This document shows, one piece after another, positions 1-8,656 of a stretch of DNA of 64,000 nucleotides; position 1 is the first letter of the stretch; every line of letters begins with the position of its first letter. The DNA is taken from positions 1 through 64,000 of the forward strand of contig NZ_JACKTY010000009.1 in assembly GCF_025822605.1 (NCBI RefSeq), written 5' to 3'. The notes under the pieces were generated by a model. That model was not told where the DNA came from and did not search any database. It saw only the letters and a program-made list of their open reading frames with translations. A program made the translations under genes and the position numbers. The stretch comes from Mycolicibacterium komossense. GTDB taxonomy: Bacteria > Actinomycetota > Actinomycetes > Mycobacteriales > Mycobacteriaceae.

Positions 1-26
1 TCCTGATCGACACGACGAACACGGGG

Positions 27-94
27 TGGATACTTTTATCTGGCCAAAACTGGATACCTCGACTTGGCCACCAGTGGATACCTTTTCATGGCCA
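27..94. repeat. Three iterated 20-bp IS-end-type repeats
   Basis: Three direct copies of TGGATAC-N7-TGGCCA start at 27, 51 and 75, an exact 24-bp period. Arrays of this kind, sharing TGGATAC and TGGCCA, sit at the ends of IS21-family (istA/istB) elements in actinobacteria. No istA or istB gene lies to the right, so this is either the right end of an element whose genes lie left of the window or a solo remnant. The repeat is seen directly; the family assignment is from memory of similar ends. Confidence 0.55.
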
Positions 95-471
95 CGGACA
101 CGCCACAGCTACCTCGGTAACATCAGCCCATCAGAGTTTGAAACGCTCTGGACATCCACCTGTTCGATCCCTCAACTCGCATGATCGTGGCTCGAAACAG
201 CGGGGACAGATCAACTGGACCACCAAACGGGTCCCCCTCAGCCGCCCTTCGCAACCGCAAGGCGTGCACGTGGCGCACGCTCGCCGTTAGAGTCCGAAGT
301 GATATGAGAATGCAACTCAGACGAGCGGCCTCTTGAATGCCGCATCTGGAACCCGCGGGTTGCGATCATTCCGGTGGGGCCCTTAACCAGGGCATACAGG
401 AGGATGCATGAAAACTTCAGCAACTCAAAAGACCGACACGGCGGTGGACGCCAAGGCAACGATGTGCGGAC

Positions 472-1509
472 ATGCACCTGGTTTATCTTGACCAGAACAT
501 CTGGGTAGCTCTCTTGCGTGGCGTCCAGTCCCGCGACCGCGCCTCTGACGAGTTGGTACCACGGCTAATTGAGCTGCGCGAGGCAGGCTCTATTTCGATA
601 CCTCTTTCTGGCTCTCATTACCTTGAGACGTGGCACCGCCGCAACGCAACTTCCAGGCACGACCTTGCACGCCTTATGCGCGACGTCAGCTCATACGCCA
701 CACTTGCGCCGGTGCACGCCATGGAGCGCGCAGAAGTCCGTTCGGAAATCTGACGCAGCTGCGGTCGTACTTGCCCAGCACCCGATGCGACCGCTGTCGG
801 ATACGGCGTGAGCCACGCCTTCGGAAGGGCAACCGGTCGATTCCGCTCCGTGAGTTCGATCGCAACCGAGAACACCCTGAAGGTCGCCGGCCGATGTCCC
901 TCCAGGCTTCCTTGACGTCGCCGAAGCCAGCGGTGAGCGTTGGGAGTGGCTGACCCCGCAGGTCCTGAAGAATTGCTGACCATGGACGGTATCGATGTCC
1001 GGCCCGAGCATCGGCACGGTACCGCTGATGCTGACTACGAATCCGCCGTTCGCGAGCGATTGCGGCACGCTGAGTACTCCCGGAAACGCCTCGGCGACTT
1101 CATCCTGACTCAGGAATTCATCCGTCTTCTGGACTGCACCAACGAAGCCTGCGAAGAAGTTGGTATCGACCCCCACGGCCTTCTCCTCACCGACAATCCT
1201 CCCGATGCAGTCCGTTCATTTGTGAACGCAGTACCGGTGACGAACGTCATTGCCAGATTGAGAATTCATCGCCATCGTGATCGCGGCTTCCCTCTCGAGC
1301 AACATGATCGGACGGACATGTGCGTGCTTGCCCTCGCCATTCCGCACTGCTCTGTGGTCGCAACTGAGAAGCGCTGGGTCCATGCTGCGCGGCAGGCGGG
1401 TCTCGATCACAGGTACGGAGCGGATCTTTGTGGTTCGCTAACCGAGTTGGACCGTGCACTCGATCGGCTCGCCTTAGGTGGCCATATCAGTAAAGATGAC
1501 TTCCGCTAA
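472..1509 (+). pseudogene. Decayed PIN-like nuclease gene (multiple frameshifts)
   Basis: The first segment (472-753) begins MHLVYLDQNIWVALL, typical of the first acidic strand of a PIN-like RNase fold, and ends at TGA. Homologous-looking sequence continues in shifted frames: GVSHAFGRATGRF at about 805-845 in the original frame, then PGFLDVAEASGERWEW at about 903-950 in the +1 frame. The original frame resumes from about 960 (GPEELLTMDGIDVRP) to 1509, including HDRTDMCVLALAIPHC, which looks like the C-terminal acidic cluster of a PIN-like domain. An intact ancestor would be about 340 aa. A good AGGAGG at 398-403 precedes a 27-codon ORF (408-491) overlapping the start, which may be a leader. 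No intact partner gene is visible. The gene is judged non-functional unless the frameshifts are sequencing errors. Confidence 0.6.
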
Positions 1510-1592
1510 TACCCGCGTACGCAGTTGTCTGGGGATTCGCGCGGCGAAGTCCCGGTATGTACGAACTCCCACACGGAGCTCACACGCCGCAC

Positions 1593-1666
1593 CAAACACA
1601 AAGGTCACGACCTCTTTCGAGTTCGTGACCTTTGTGCCTGCAGTTCGTAGAACCGCTCTCTGTGAG
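1593..1666. repeat. Left copy of about 70-bp direct repeat (candidate att site)
   Basis: CAAACACAAAGGTCACGA is followed by a different 12-nt loop, then TCGTGACCTTTGT and CAGTTCGTAGAACCGCTCT. The same blocks in the same order occur at 21871-21938, immediately 3' of tRNA-Leu. The inner part is a hairpin (AAAGGTCACGA / TCGTGACCTTT), so each copy can also act as a terminator. The tRNA itself is not duplicated. The rest of 1510-1975 holds no recognisable gene. It carries two related 16-17-nt strings (TTCCACAGACTTTTGG near 1730, TTTCCACAGATTTTCGG near 1894) whose role is unknown. Confidence 0.6.
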
Positions 1667-1924
1667 TGGTTCGCAGTTGCTGGTCAGGTGGGTCGTTTCG
1701 AAGTTCGTTCCACCGATTTATGGCGGTAGTTCCACAGACTTTTGGACCGCTCTGTCGCCGACCTCAGCGATACGGCGCGGAGGCTGTGGAGCCACGTAAC
1801 GCGCCCGGTCCGAGTCGGTTAAGTCGCCGTACTCGGAGAACTTCGCGGATGTTGACGATGCCCTGCGAAGTGATCGGCGGATTCGGTGCTTGATTTCCAC
1901 AGATTTTCGGTCCCTGAATACACA

Positions 1925-1962
1925 GGTAGGCGGGCCGATCCCGTGGGTTCGGCCCGCCTACC
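1925..1962 (-). terminator. Hairpin terminator after DDE gene
   Basis: A perfect 14-bp stem (GGTAGGCGGGCCGA / TCGGCCCGCCTACC) with a 10-nt loop lies 14 bp beyond the stop of the minus-strand DDE-like gene. There is no long U-tract, as is common in mycobacterial terminators. Confidence 0.7.
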
Positions 1963-1975
1963 TACGAAGCAAGTG

Positions 1976-3754
1976 CTAGCTGCGGCGCGGCATCGGTGTG
2001 GGTGGGTGTCCGAGGTCGGCGGCGAGGTGGCGCACCCGGATGTCGATGGCTTCAGTGCGGCGCCTCGTCGGATCGTGGTTCTGCTGGGCCCGGATGTTGA
2101 CGGTGGCCGCTGCTAGTGCGATCGCAATCTTGATCATCGGTGTACGACGTGGCCCGGTGGTCAGCGAGTCCAGGCCGGCGACGTGCCGGGACTTGAGCTG
2201 GCTGAATCGTTGTTCGGTGAGTGACCGGGCAGCTTCGAAGTACAGGGTGTGCTCCCAGGAGCCGGGGATGAGATCCCATTGGGCCATCTTGAGTTGGCCC
2301 TCGGTCAGATAGACGGTGGTGCTGGAGTCGCTGCAGCAGGCCATGGCGTCGGCGGGCCAGTCAGGTTCTGCCATAGGGAGCCCGAGGACTTCGGTGTGCA
2401 TCGACTCCGGTTTAAGTGGGCACATGACCGTGCCCAAGGCGGCCGGGCAGACCAGCCGGATTTTGACTCGCTGCGGTGGTCTCGTACCCAAGCGGGGACG
2501 GCCGAAGCGACAGTCGGCCATGACCGGTCGGGAATGCAGGCCCATCAGGAACGGGTAGATCGCTTGGAGCCGTCTGTCGTGGGTTCCGAAGTCGTCCCGG
2601 CTGAGCATCTCTTCCGTGCTGGGGGTGCGGTGCCCGGCGAGGCGTTTGATGCCCGCCGGGCAATAGAACGTGCCCGCGTACTGCAGGGGCCCCGGTGCGG
2701 GCCCGTCCGGGGCGCCGGGTGGCTGGACGCTCGGGTACTCGACTGTCCAGTGTTTCGGGTAGCGCACGACCGGCGAATATCCCAGTTCCAGCATGAGCTC
2801 GGCGAACCCGTTCTTTGGGTTGTAGCCCATGTCGGCGGTTAGCAGCGGCCGTCGGGTCCGGCTGCCGCCGCGGCGGGCGTCGACTCCAGTTCGACATGCG
2901 TGGGCCAGGGCGGTGGCCAGGCCTGCGACGCTGCCGCTGGTCGGCGCGTGCACATCCATGCCGATGAATAGTGCGGGCTCAGCGTGCAGCGCGTCGCGAC
3001 GTGCGACTCGAGAGACGAAGGTGGCGCCGATGCCGAATCCGCTTGACTTGATCTCCCCGGCCGTGCCGGGTTGTTTCACTTGGCCCCTTTTGTCGCGGGC
3101 CCAGTACCGTGCGACCGAGGAGGCGCCGCGGTAGCGGTCGGGGCGGCTACCGAGCATGCCGTCGGGTGCGGCGGTGTCGATGATCGTTTCGTCCACGACT
3201 ACGTCCCCTTCGCAGTTCGCTGGCGCGGCGGTACGTATCGATCCGTAGAGCAGATCGTTGACCAGCGCGGTCAGCCGTTGGTCGGCCAGCTCGCTGCGGC
3301 TGCGGTCGATATCACTGCGGGCGTGTAGCCGGGCGGCGTACTCGGCGTTGGTGATGCGTTTGGCGGGCAGGTCGACGTCGGGGTCAAGAGGCTGCAGACG
3401 CAGGCTCCAGAATCGATGAAACCGCTTGTATTCGGCTCCAGCATCGAGGCGGATGGCGGCGCAATCCTGTCCTGTCATCCCGACCGCAGCGAGTTGATCG
3501 GCAGTGAACTCCCCGATGGTGTCCATCGCACCGCGCAGGCTGTAGGGCAAGCCGATGATGAACCGCACCAACAACGCGACCAACAACGCGGTCACGGTGT
3601 ACTCAATTCCCATGGGCTTCCGGCCGCCGCCTCGCACCGAGTGACGCCCGTAGTCCTCGATGCTTTGTGCTGCAGCGGATTTGACGATCACCTCGAGCGC
3701 GGTGCTGAACACCTCATCGGAGATCGTGCAGAGTGGTTGACGAGTACGGATCAT
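1976..3754 (-). CDS. DDE transposase-like protein (592 aa)
   Basis: An RNase H-like DDE transposase is suggested by three spaced acidic positions: Asp188 (VVVDET), Asp308 (LLTADMGYNPKNGF, the usual Asp-x-GY strand) and Glu514 (SLTEQRFSQLKSRH). About 200 residues separate Asp308 and Glu514, so an insertion domain with Cys365, Cys436 and Cys445 interrupts the fold. The start at 3754 is chosen because its ATG overlaps the TGA of the upstream tyrosine-recombinase-like gene (ATGA), implying translational coupling; the frame stays open 30 codons further upstream inside that gene. No terminal inverted repeats were found around the pair. It could be the transposase of a two-gene element or a domesticated protein. 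Family membership beyond DDE-like is not recognised. Confidence 0.65.
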   Translation of the reverse strand: MIRTRQPLCTISDEVFSTALEVIVKSAAAQSIEDYGRHSVRGGGRKPMGIEYTVTALLVALLVRFIIGLPYSLRGAMDTIGEFTADQLAAVGMTGQDCAAIRLDAGAEYKRFHRFWSLRLQPLDPDVDLPAKRITNAEYAARLHARSDIDRSRSELADQRLTALVNDLLYGSIRTAAPANCEGDVVVDETIIDTAAPDGMLGSRPDRYRGASSVARYWARDKRGQVKQPGTAGEIKSSGFGIGATFVSRVARRDALHAEPALFIGMDVHAPTSGSVAGLATALAHACRTGVDARRGGSRTRRPLLTADMGYNPKNGFAELMLELGYSPVVRYPKHWTVEYPSVQPPGAPDGPAPGPLQYAGTFYCPAGIKRLAGHRTPSTEEMLSRDDFGTHDRRLQAIYPFLMGLHSRPVMADCRFGRPRLGTRPPQRVKIRLVCPAALGTVMCPLKPESMHTEVLGLPMAEPDWPADAMACCSDSSTTVYLTEGQLKMAQWDLIPGSWEHTLYFEAARSLTEQRFSQLKSRHVAGLDSLTTGPRRTPMIKIAIALAAATVNIRAQQNHDPTRRRTEAIDIRVRHLAADLGHPPTPMPRRS

Positions 3755-4827
3755 CGCCGAGCCTCCGCCAGGAGGGTGATCGCATGGCGCAGCTTGTACT
3801 GAGTCAACAGGCCGCGTTCGTCGACCAGGATGCGAAGTTCGCACAGATCAGCGAGTTGTTGCAGCAACACTGCTGGTACGCGTTCGGCCAGGTCGAGAAT
3901 CCACCGGTTGCGCAACGCGATCGGATCGAGACTGGCATGGCCTTTCTCTCGCAACTGTTCGCTGACCCGGTTGACGATGTTGCGCTCGGCGATCGTGGCG
4001 TGGGGGGCCATCAGTAGTCGGTCGCCGATGGTGGCCGCCGCTCCCAGCAGACGTCCGCCGATAGCAGGGTCTACCACCGGTACTTGCCGGACACCGCCAC
4101 CCAAGTTCGGTACTGCGACGACACAGATCGCCCTGCCGTCGACCACGACGCTCGTGATGGCGGTGCCGCGCAACGTGCGGAAGTCCGCCGGCCGGACCCC
4201 CGCCCCATAGCTGAGATCGAGCAACAGTTGAGTGCGCTCACCGAGTCGAGCGGGTAGTCGGGGGACGATCGTTTGGAGGCGGCGGATCTCTGAGTGGCTG
4301 GCTACCGGGTGACGGTGTCGCATCGGCGCATTCTTAGGCTGCGCCAGCGGGAACTGCTGTGGATGCAATCCACGGCCCGTCTGGTACAGGATGTACCGCC
4401 GCTGTTCGAAAGAGCGCTTGCTCTTCGTGGCGGTCGCCGCCAAGTGTTCGTCGACGTTAGCCTTCGTGAAAGCTCTGACCGGATCCACGACATCGCCAAA
4501 TGCCGACCAGACGAGAAAACGCGCGACGTGACCAACCCTCTTACGGTCTTGCTCGGCGGTGGTGAACGGGACCTGGCAGCGCAGCGCGGCCGCCGCTTCG
4601 ATCGCCGCGCGCGCCACCGCGGGGTTGTCGGCTGTGACCGTCTGTCGCATCAGTCGTTCCAACCGGTCACTCTCCGCTGGCGGTAGCGCCGGTAGCTCCT
4701 TGACCGCAGCCCGAGCCACCGCGAAAACAGTGTTCGCCGGAGAATCCGCGGCCGCTGATCCACCGATCTTGTGCTCTACGGTTGATGCTGCGGCGCCGGC
4801 GATCATCATCTTTTTGAATCGCGCCAT
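3751..4827 (-). CDS. Degenerate tyrosine recombinase-like protein (358 aa)
   Basis: An N-terminal helical region (about 85-150) resembles the SAM-like core-binding domain. It is followed by a catalytic-domain-like segment with LLLDLSYGAGVRPADFRTLRG (Arg212, box I) and ALRNRWILDLAE (Arg306, box II Arg), and by LLTQY near the C-terminus (Tyr344, candidate nucleophile). The His of the HxxR box is replaced (PIALR), so catalysis may be altered or lost. The ATG at 4827 is preferred over the 18-codon extension to 4881 because homology-like sequence begins there. The gene lies directly upstream of, and overlaps, the DDE-like gene, so the two are probably co-translated and may act together in DNA mobility. 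A non-catalytic DNA-binding role is an alternative. Confidence 0.6.
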   Translation of the reverse strand: MARFKKMMIAGAAASTVEHKIGGSAAADSPANTVFAVARAAVKELPALPPAESDRLERLMRQTVTADNPAVARAAIEAAAALRCQVPFTTAEQDRKRVGHVARFLVWSAFGDVVDPVRAFTKANVDEHLAATATKSKRSFEQRRYILYQTGRGLHPQQFPLAQPKNAPMRHRHPVASHSEIRRLQTIVPRLPARLGERTQLLLDLSYGAGVRPADFRTLRGTAITSVVVDGRAICVVAVPNLGGGVRQVPVVDPAIGGRLLGAAATIGDRLLMAPHATIAERNIVNRVSEQLREKGHASLDPIALRNRWILDLAERVPAVLLQQLADLCELRILVDERGLLTQYKLRHAITLLAEARR

Positions 4828-4944
4828 CAGCGGACACCGCCTGCGATAGGGCGTGGGAGATTGACAAGCGCACGAAGGCACGCTGAAATAGACACAGTTC
4901 TCCTCGTGAGGATTGGGAAGAGTCGAGACAACTCTTTGCTTTGC

Positions 4945-4974
4945 CTGAAGGCCGGGTCACCACCCGGCCTTCAG
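4945..4974 (-). terminator. Hairpin terminator
   Basis: A 13-bp perfect stem (CTGAAGGCCGGGT / ACCCGGCCTTCAG) with a 4-nt loop lies between the small ribbon-helix-helix gene (5093-5317, minus) and the recombinase-like gene. It probably separates their transcripts. Confidence 0.6.
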
Positions 4975-5075
4975 TCTGTTCCGGCCCTGCTAGGCCGCAA
5001 ATCTGAAATTACTCACGGCCCCACGGACCTGTTGTTAATTCCTCGCTGACCTCCTCCGCGTGCTTTACCGATATA

Positions 5076-5090
5076 CGTTGCAATGCAACG
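5076..5090. promoter_or_regulatory. Palindrome, possible RHH operator
   Basis: CGTTGCA-A-TGCAACG is a perfect 7-bp palindrome just beyond the stop of the ribbon-helix-helix gene and upstream of the recombinase/DDE pair. Ribbon-helix-helix regulators bind short palindromes, so it is a candidate operator. This is inference from position and symmetry only. Confidence 0.35.
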
Positions 5091-5092
5091 AT

Positions 5093-5317
5093 TTACGCTT
5101 CTAATGTGGACCGATCGCCATCCTGGGCGTGGCTACAACCATGGGCGTCGGCCTCGCCGGTGATCTCCGCCAGAGCGAGATCCAGAAGACGCTCACCGGA
5201 TTGTGACAAGGTCAACCCTTGGGCCTTGGCATAGGTGTAGACGCGTTCAGCCAACGGCGGTGACAACCGAAATTCCACGCGAGTACCGTCGCGGCGTCCC
5301 ATCACTGGTCGCGGCAT
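5093..5317 (-). CDS. Small ribbon-helix-helix-like protein (74 aa)
   Basis: The N-terminus GTRVEFRLSPPLAERVYTYA followed by GLTLSQSGERLLDLAL fits the beta-strand, helix, helix layout of MetJ/Arc-type (CopG-like) DNA-binding proteins. The C-terminal tail is low in hydrophobics. An AAGGGG Shine-Dalgarno sits 9 nt before the ATG. It lies upstream of, and on the same strand as, the tyrosine-recombinase-like and DDE-like genes but is separated from them by a hairpin. It may be an accessory DNA-binding or regulatory protein of that element, or an antitoxin-like orphan. Confidence 0.55.
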   Translation of the reverse strand: MPRPVMGRRDGTRVEFRLSPPLAERVYTYAKAQGLTLSQSGERLLDLALAEITGEADAHGCSHAQDGDRSTLEA

Positions 5318-5955
5318 AGGCAGCCACCCCTTCAGAAGAGCGGGCCGGATGATCCCGGCACCTGCCGGTCAATATAGTCCAGCAGCTCAACACAATTCGG
5401 CTGGTTAAGACCCCAGCCCAACGTGCCGGCCTATCGCAGCGGCACGAACTTTAACACCTGAACTTTATCCTTGCCACGCCTTCGCGCGGCGGCGGTGTTC
5501 TACTTGCATACGAGCGAAAAGTATTGCTGTGCAGTGACTTACGCCTTTACAAGGCATATATCTAGGGTTCACAGATCATCACCGATAAGGCGGCCCACGC
5601 CACAGTTGTTAAAGTTTGATGCTTCTCTTTCCGCTTCTCTTTACGCCGAACTTAAACAACCCGATCAACGTCCGAATGCTCGAATCGAGTCGGCGTGTCG
5701 CATCCAGCACGCGCCGGGCGCCGCTCTAGATCGGCGTTTAATCGTCTCTGCCACTACGGTTAGCCGACTTCTTCCGCTGGTCTCGCCAATCACGATGACA
5801 GCCACGCCACGTGCGGGCCGGCGTGCAGATTGCTCGTCCAACGTGAAAGCGGTCGACCCCCACTGTCCTCCCCCGGGTCGTGGCTCCGGGTTTCGCGGGT
5901 AATCCTTGATGCACGACCTCGCGGCTCGTTGGCGAGGGCGTCTATCGTGGGCGTG
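5318..5955. other. Gene-poor AT-richer spacer with a 10-bp inverted repeat
   Basis: No convincing gene was found in this 640-bp stretch; the open frame at 5471-5902 has no family resemblance or Shine-Dalgarno. An inverted repeat, AACTTTAACA at 5448-5457 and TGTTAAAGTT at 5606-5615, brackets about 150 bp. Composition is clearly less GC-rich than the flanks, which suggests foreign origin or a remnant of a small element. Confidence 0.3.
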
Positions 5956-6144
5956 ATGACGGGTTCGGTCGAACGCTCGGCAGCTGACGACGAGGGCGAA
6001 AACGAAGAAACAGCGTTCTGGCTATCTGTTCCTGGTGTTTGCGAATCGCTAGCCCAGGCCGATGCCGATTACGCTGCGGGCCGGACTTACGGTGAAGAAG
6101 AAGTCCGGGCTCGGTTTGGGCTGCCGCCCCGTCACACAAAATAG
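5956..6144 (+). CDS. Orphan antitoxin-like protein (62 aa)
   Basis: The C-terminal half, LAQADADYAAGRTYGEEEVRARFGL, has the pattern of RelB/Phd-type antitoxin tails (acidic helix, AAGR, then EEVRARFGL). The ATG at 5956 is chosen because upstream sequence in the frame is not antitoxin-like. No RelE or other toxin gene follows: 6145-6301 has no coding signal. It appears to be an orphan or the survivor of a decayed toxin-antitoxin module. Confidence 0.5.
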   Translation: MTGSVERSAADDEGENEETAFWLSVPGVCESLAQADADYAAGRTYGEEEVRARFGLPPRHTK

Positions 6145-6301
6145 AGCGTCGCTCCCAATCAGCTGGTGTGGATCCAGCTCGTCACCTGGCCCTCGGCCAA
6201 GACAGTAACCGCTTGATGCACAATCTATTTCGTGATGTGCGTGCTGAGTTCAGCGTCATCCGGCAACGGTGCGAACCGCCTGTGGCCAGCTCTACCGTCA
6301 A

Positions 6302-6775
6302 TTAACTCGCGTATCCGAGTTCATCGGCGCACGGCGAGCACAGGGTTTTGACGAGATTGGTGCTGTGGCGCATGCTTCCGGGTTGACCGCAGCGTTCGCA
6401 GGTGGCCGCGGACGCGCGTTCGGCTTCGGCGATGATGGAGTCGAAGACGGCCTGCCGTTGGGTGGCCGACTCATCGCTGCAGGGTGAGCAGTAGTAACGC
6501 AGGGTGCCGTACTTCTCCTTGACCTGGTGTACGACGTAGTCGGGATCGATCGCGGCGAGTTGCTCATCAACCGATACCACCAGCGCGTACCAGCCGGCGT
6601 CGTGGTCGATCCAGCGACCCCACCGCTCGGGGATCCGCCCCAAGATCGCCGCAAGCGCCGCAGCGTAAGGTCCAGCGTCAACGGGGACACCCACGGCATC
6701 GAGTGCGTCGTCAAGACCGCCGTCCTTGGGCAGGAGCGGGTTGTCTGAAACGTCCTCATCGTGCTGCGGCGACAC
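6302..6775 (-). CDS. Conserved hypothetical protein with C-terminal Cys4 zinc site
   Basis: The middle region WYALVVSVDEQLAAIDPDYV with VHQVKEKYGTLRYYC, followed by CERCGQPG and LCSPCADEL, resembles a widespread bacterial and phage hypothetical family. In that family a KEKYG-LRYY segment is followed by a zinc-ribbon-like CxxC...CxxC. Function is unknown. The frame is open to a GTG at 6817, but the GTG at 6775 has AAGGGG 4-5 nt upstream and better matches where conserved sequence starts. It is a single gene, divergent from the WXG100 locus. Confidence 0.5.
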   Translation of the reverse strand: MSPQHDEDVSDNPLLPKDGGLDDALDAVGVPVDAGPYAAALAAILGRIPERWGRWIDHDAGWYALVVSVDEQLAAIDPDYVVHQVKEKYGTLRYYCSPCSDESATQRQAVFDSIIAEAERASAATCERCGQPGSMRHSTNLVKTLCSPCADELGYAS

Positions 6776-6979
6776 CACTGCCCCTTGACGCCCTGGCCGC
6801 GGGCATCCTTTCCTCACACATGACGTCCAGTGTGCCCGCTTCGGACTGATCTTTGGCGAGTACTGCAGACCTCTTGGCCGCTCGTGTGGCCGACCCCAGT
6901 GGCCAGGGTGACTGGCGGCTCGTGTCGTCTGTTGGTATGCCTAGTTGGAGGTCGAGGCATTTGGGGTTGGGAGCTAGCG

Positions 6980-7306
6980 GTGGTTCTTCGGGTCAATCTT
7001 GAGGACATGGTGTGCTCGGCGCTGGAACTCGGGACGCAGGGTGAGAATTTTGCAGTTGAGCATGCCGCGAACCAGACGCAGATCGAGATGGCGCAGTCCG
7101 GATGGCGTGGGTCCTCGTCCACTGCGCTGAGCGCGCGCGTGGAGAAGTGGGATCAGACCAGCAGCGCCCTGCTACGCAGGCTTAGTGACCACAGTCAGGG
7201 GTTGCACGATAGCGCGAATGCGTTCGCCGCTCACGAACAGCGGAGTGCTGAGGCGATGCGCATGATCGGCGAGCAGGGTGATCAAGCTAGTTCGTCGGCG
7301 CTGTAG
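6980..7306 (+). CDS. WXG100-family (Esx-like) protein (108 aa)
   Basis: This is a small helical protein with the central turn QSGWRGSSSTAL (WXG = Trp-Arg-Gly) flanked by two long helices, as in EsxA/EsxB-type type VII secretion substrates. The GTG at 6980 follows GGGAG with 7 nt spacing and gives the usual length of about 100 aa. The ATG at 7006 is an alternative. Two bases separate its stop from the following toxin gene, so it is almost certainly the secretion partner that forms a four-helix bundle with the toxin's N-terminal domain. Confidence 0.75.
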   Translation: MVLRVNLEDMVCSALELGTQGENFAVEHAANQTQIEMAQSGWRGSSSTALSARVEKWDQTSSALLRRLSDHSQGLHDSANAFAAHEQRSAEAMRMIGEQGDQASSSAL

Positions 7307-7308
7307 CC

Positions 7309-8646
7309 ATGTCTCTCACCGTCGCTGACATCGAGCGGTGGAGTTCAGAATCGGTGCGCGCGGTATTCCATACCGGTACCGCGCGGCTTCGCATCGTCCA
7401 TGACGTGTCCCGCACGCTGGGGGCGTTACAGGTGTTCAACACCTGGGATGGGCAAGCTGCCGAGGCGGCCAAGCATGCGACGTCGCAGACGAGAATGGAC
7501 ATCGATGCCCACGGTCAGGAGGTCGCCGCGGTAGCTGACGCCGCCCGACGGGCGGCCGACGATATCGATCGAGTCCAGGCCAGCCTCCGGCAGTTAAAGG
7601 TTGATGCCGAAGCGACGGGCCTAGAAGTCGACCCCGGTTCCGATCGCATTGTGCCGATTCCCCATTCGACACATGGGCGTCGCGAGATGCAGGCTGCTAT
7701 CCCAGGATTGCAGGCCAGGCTGGACGCGATCATCGCCGATGCCAATGCGGTCGACGGCGAACTCGCGATGGCTATCAACATGGCCGATGCCGACGTGGCA
7801 ATTCCACTGCCGCCGGGGCCCAATGACGGCTCCAAGCCCATGACCAATGCACAAGTCACCGATGCCGTCAACGACATGCTCGACGGCCAAGATCTCAGCC
7901 CCGCGGAGCGCGAACGACTGTCCCAACTGCTGACCAACAGCCTGCGCAGCGCAGCGGCAAACGGCATCCCGGCCGACCAGGCTTTAGCAGCCGCCGAAGA
8001 CCAGGCGGGCGCGTTCATGACGAACCTGCACCGCTCTTACGTCCGGATACCGACCCGTCTACAGACCTGGCGCGACGCTGCGCGCACACCCGAAGGCGAT
8101 CTGCTGTCGAAGGTCTCTGGTGATGTCATCCCGGCGAGACGCAACTCCAATGGCGACCTGATTTGGTTCGACAAGGACACCGGTAAGGAAGTTGGCACCG
8201 GGCCGGTCGGACCAGAGGATTCGATGACTCTGCCCGAGCGGGGCTCATCGCATCTCGGCCACCAGTACGGCGAAGAAAATTGGCGGGTACTCAAGCAGGC
8301 CGAGGAGGAGGGCTGGACTCAGAAAGAGCTCAACGACTTCATGAATCAGAAGGACCGATACAGGCTAGAGACCCCCGAGGAGAACAGCGGTCACGCCAAC
8401 GAGGACAAAGGTGAATACGCACCCAACCCGGACTGGACACCGGAACGGGTCAAGGGCGGTATGCCGGCACCCGGGCCGCTCGTCGGAGCGCCCCCGTCGC
8501 CGGTGACTGACGGCCCGTACCACGAGCCCTCGACGGGTCCGCTGATCCAACTGCCCCCGATGCTCGACCCCAGTCAACTGGCTCCGATCGCCGGCGCTGG
8601 CGGCGGTTTGATAGGTGTTCTCGGGTTGGCGGCGCTGATCGCATGA
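7309..8646 (+). CDS. Putative type VII-secreted polymorphic toxin, GH-E nuclease domain
   Basis: Residues 1-165 form a helical WXG-like secretion domain (SLTVADIERW at the start, TWDG at 45-48) of the kind found in long mycobacterial WXG100-partner proteins. After a helical linker, 285-370 matches the GH-E subclass of the HNH/EndoVII nuclease superfamily: DLIWFDKDTGKEVG, then LGHQYGEENW (Gly317, His318, Glu322/323), a helix WTQKELNDFMNQKDRY, and ENSGHANE (His362). A Pro-rich tail and a hydrophobic C-terminus (430-445) follow, which is unusual because toxin domains normally end the protein. The predicted role is DNA or RNA cleavage in rival cells. The WXG100 gene upstream and the ankyrin gene downstream fit a toxin/immunity locus. 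Activity is inferred. Confidence 0.7.
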   Translation: MSLTVADIERWSSESVRAVFHTGTARLRIVHDVSRTLGALQVFNTWDGQAAEAAKHATSQTRMDIDAHGQEVAAVADAARRAADDIDRVQASLRQLKVDAEATGLEVDPGSDRIVPIPHSTHGRREMQAAIPGLQARLDAIIADANAVDGELAMAINMADADVAIPLPPGPNDGSKPMTNAQVTDAVNDMLDGQDLSPAERERLSQLLTNSLRSAAANGIPADQALAAAEDQAGAFMTNLHRSYVRIPTRLQTWRDAARTPEGDLLSKVSGDVIPARRNSNGDLIWFDKDTGKEVGTGPVGPEDSMTLPERGSSHLGHQYGEENWRVLKQAEEEGWTQKELNDFMNQKDRYRLETPEENSGHANEDKGEYAPNPDWTPERVKGGMPAPGPLVGAPPSPVTDGPYHEPSTGPLIQLPPMLDPSQLAPIAGAGGGLIGVLGLAALIA

Positions 8647-8656
8647 GGAGTAGACG

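Noticed and set aside
1660..1745. Possible tRNA remnant next to the left direct repeat
   Set aside because: Only the terminator flank is duplicated; no cloverleaf or tRNA-Leu arms are present.
5471..5902. Plus-strand open frame of 143 codons in the AT-richer spacer
   Set aside because: No ribosome site, no family pattern, composition unlike coding sequence; treated as non-coding.
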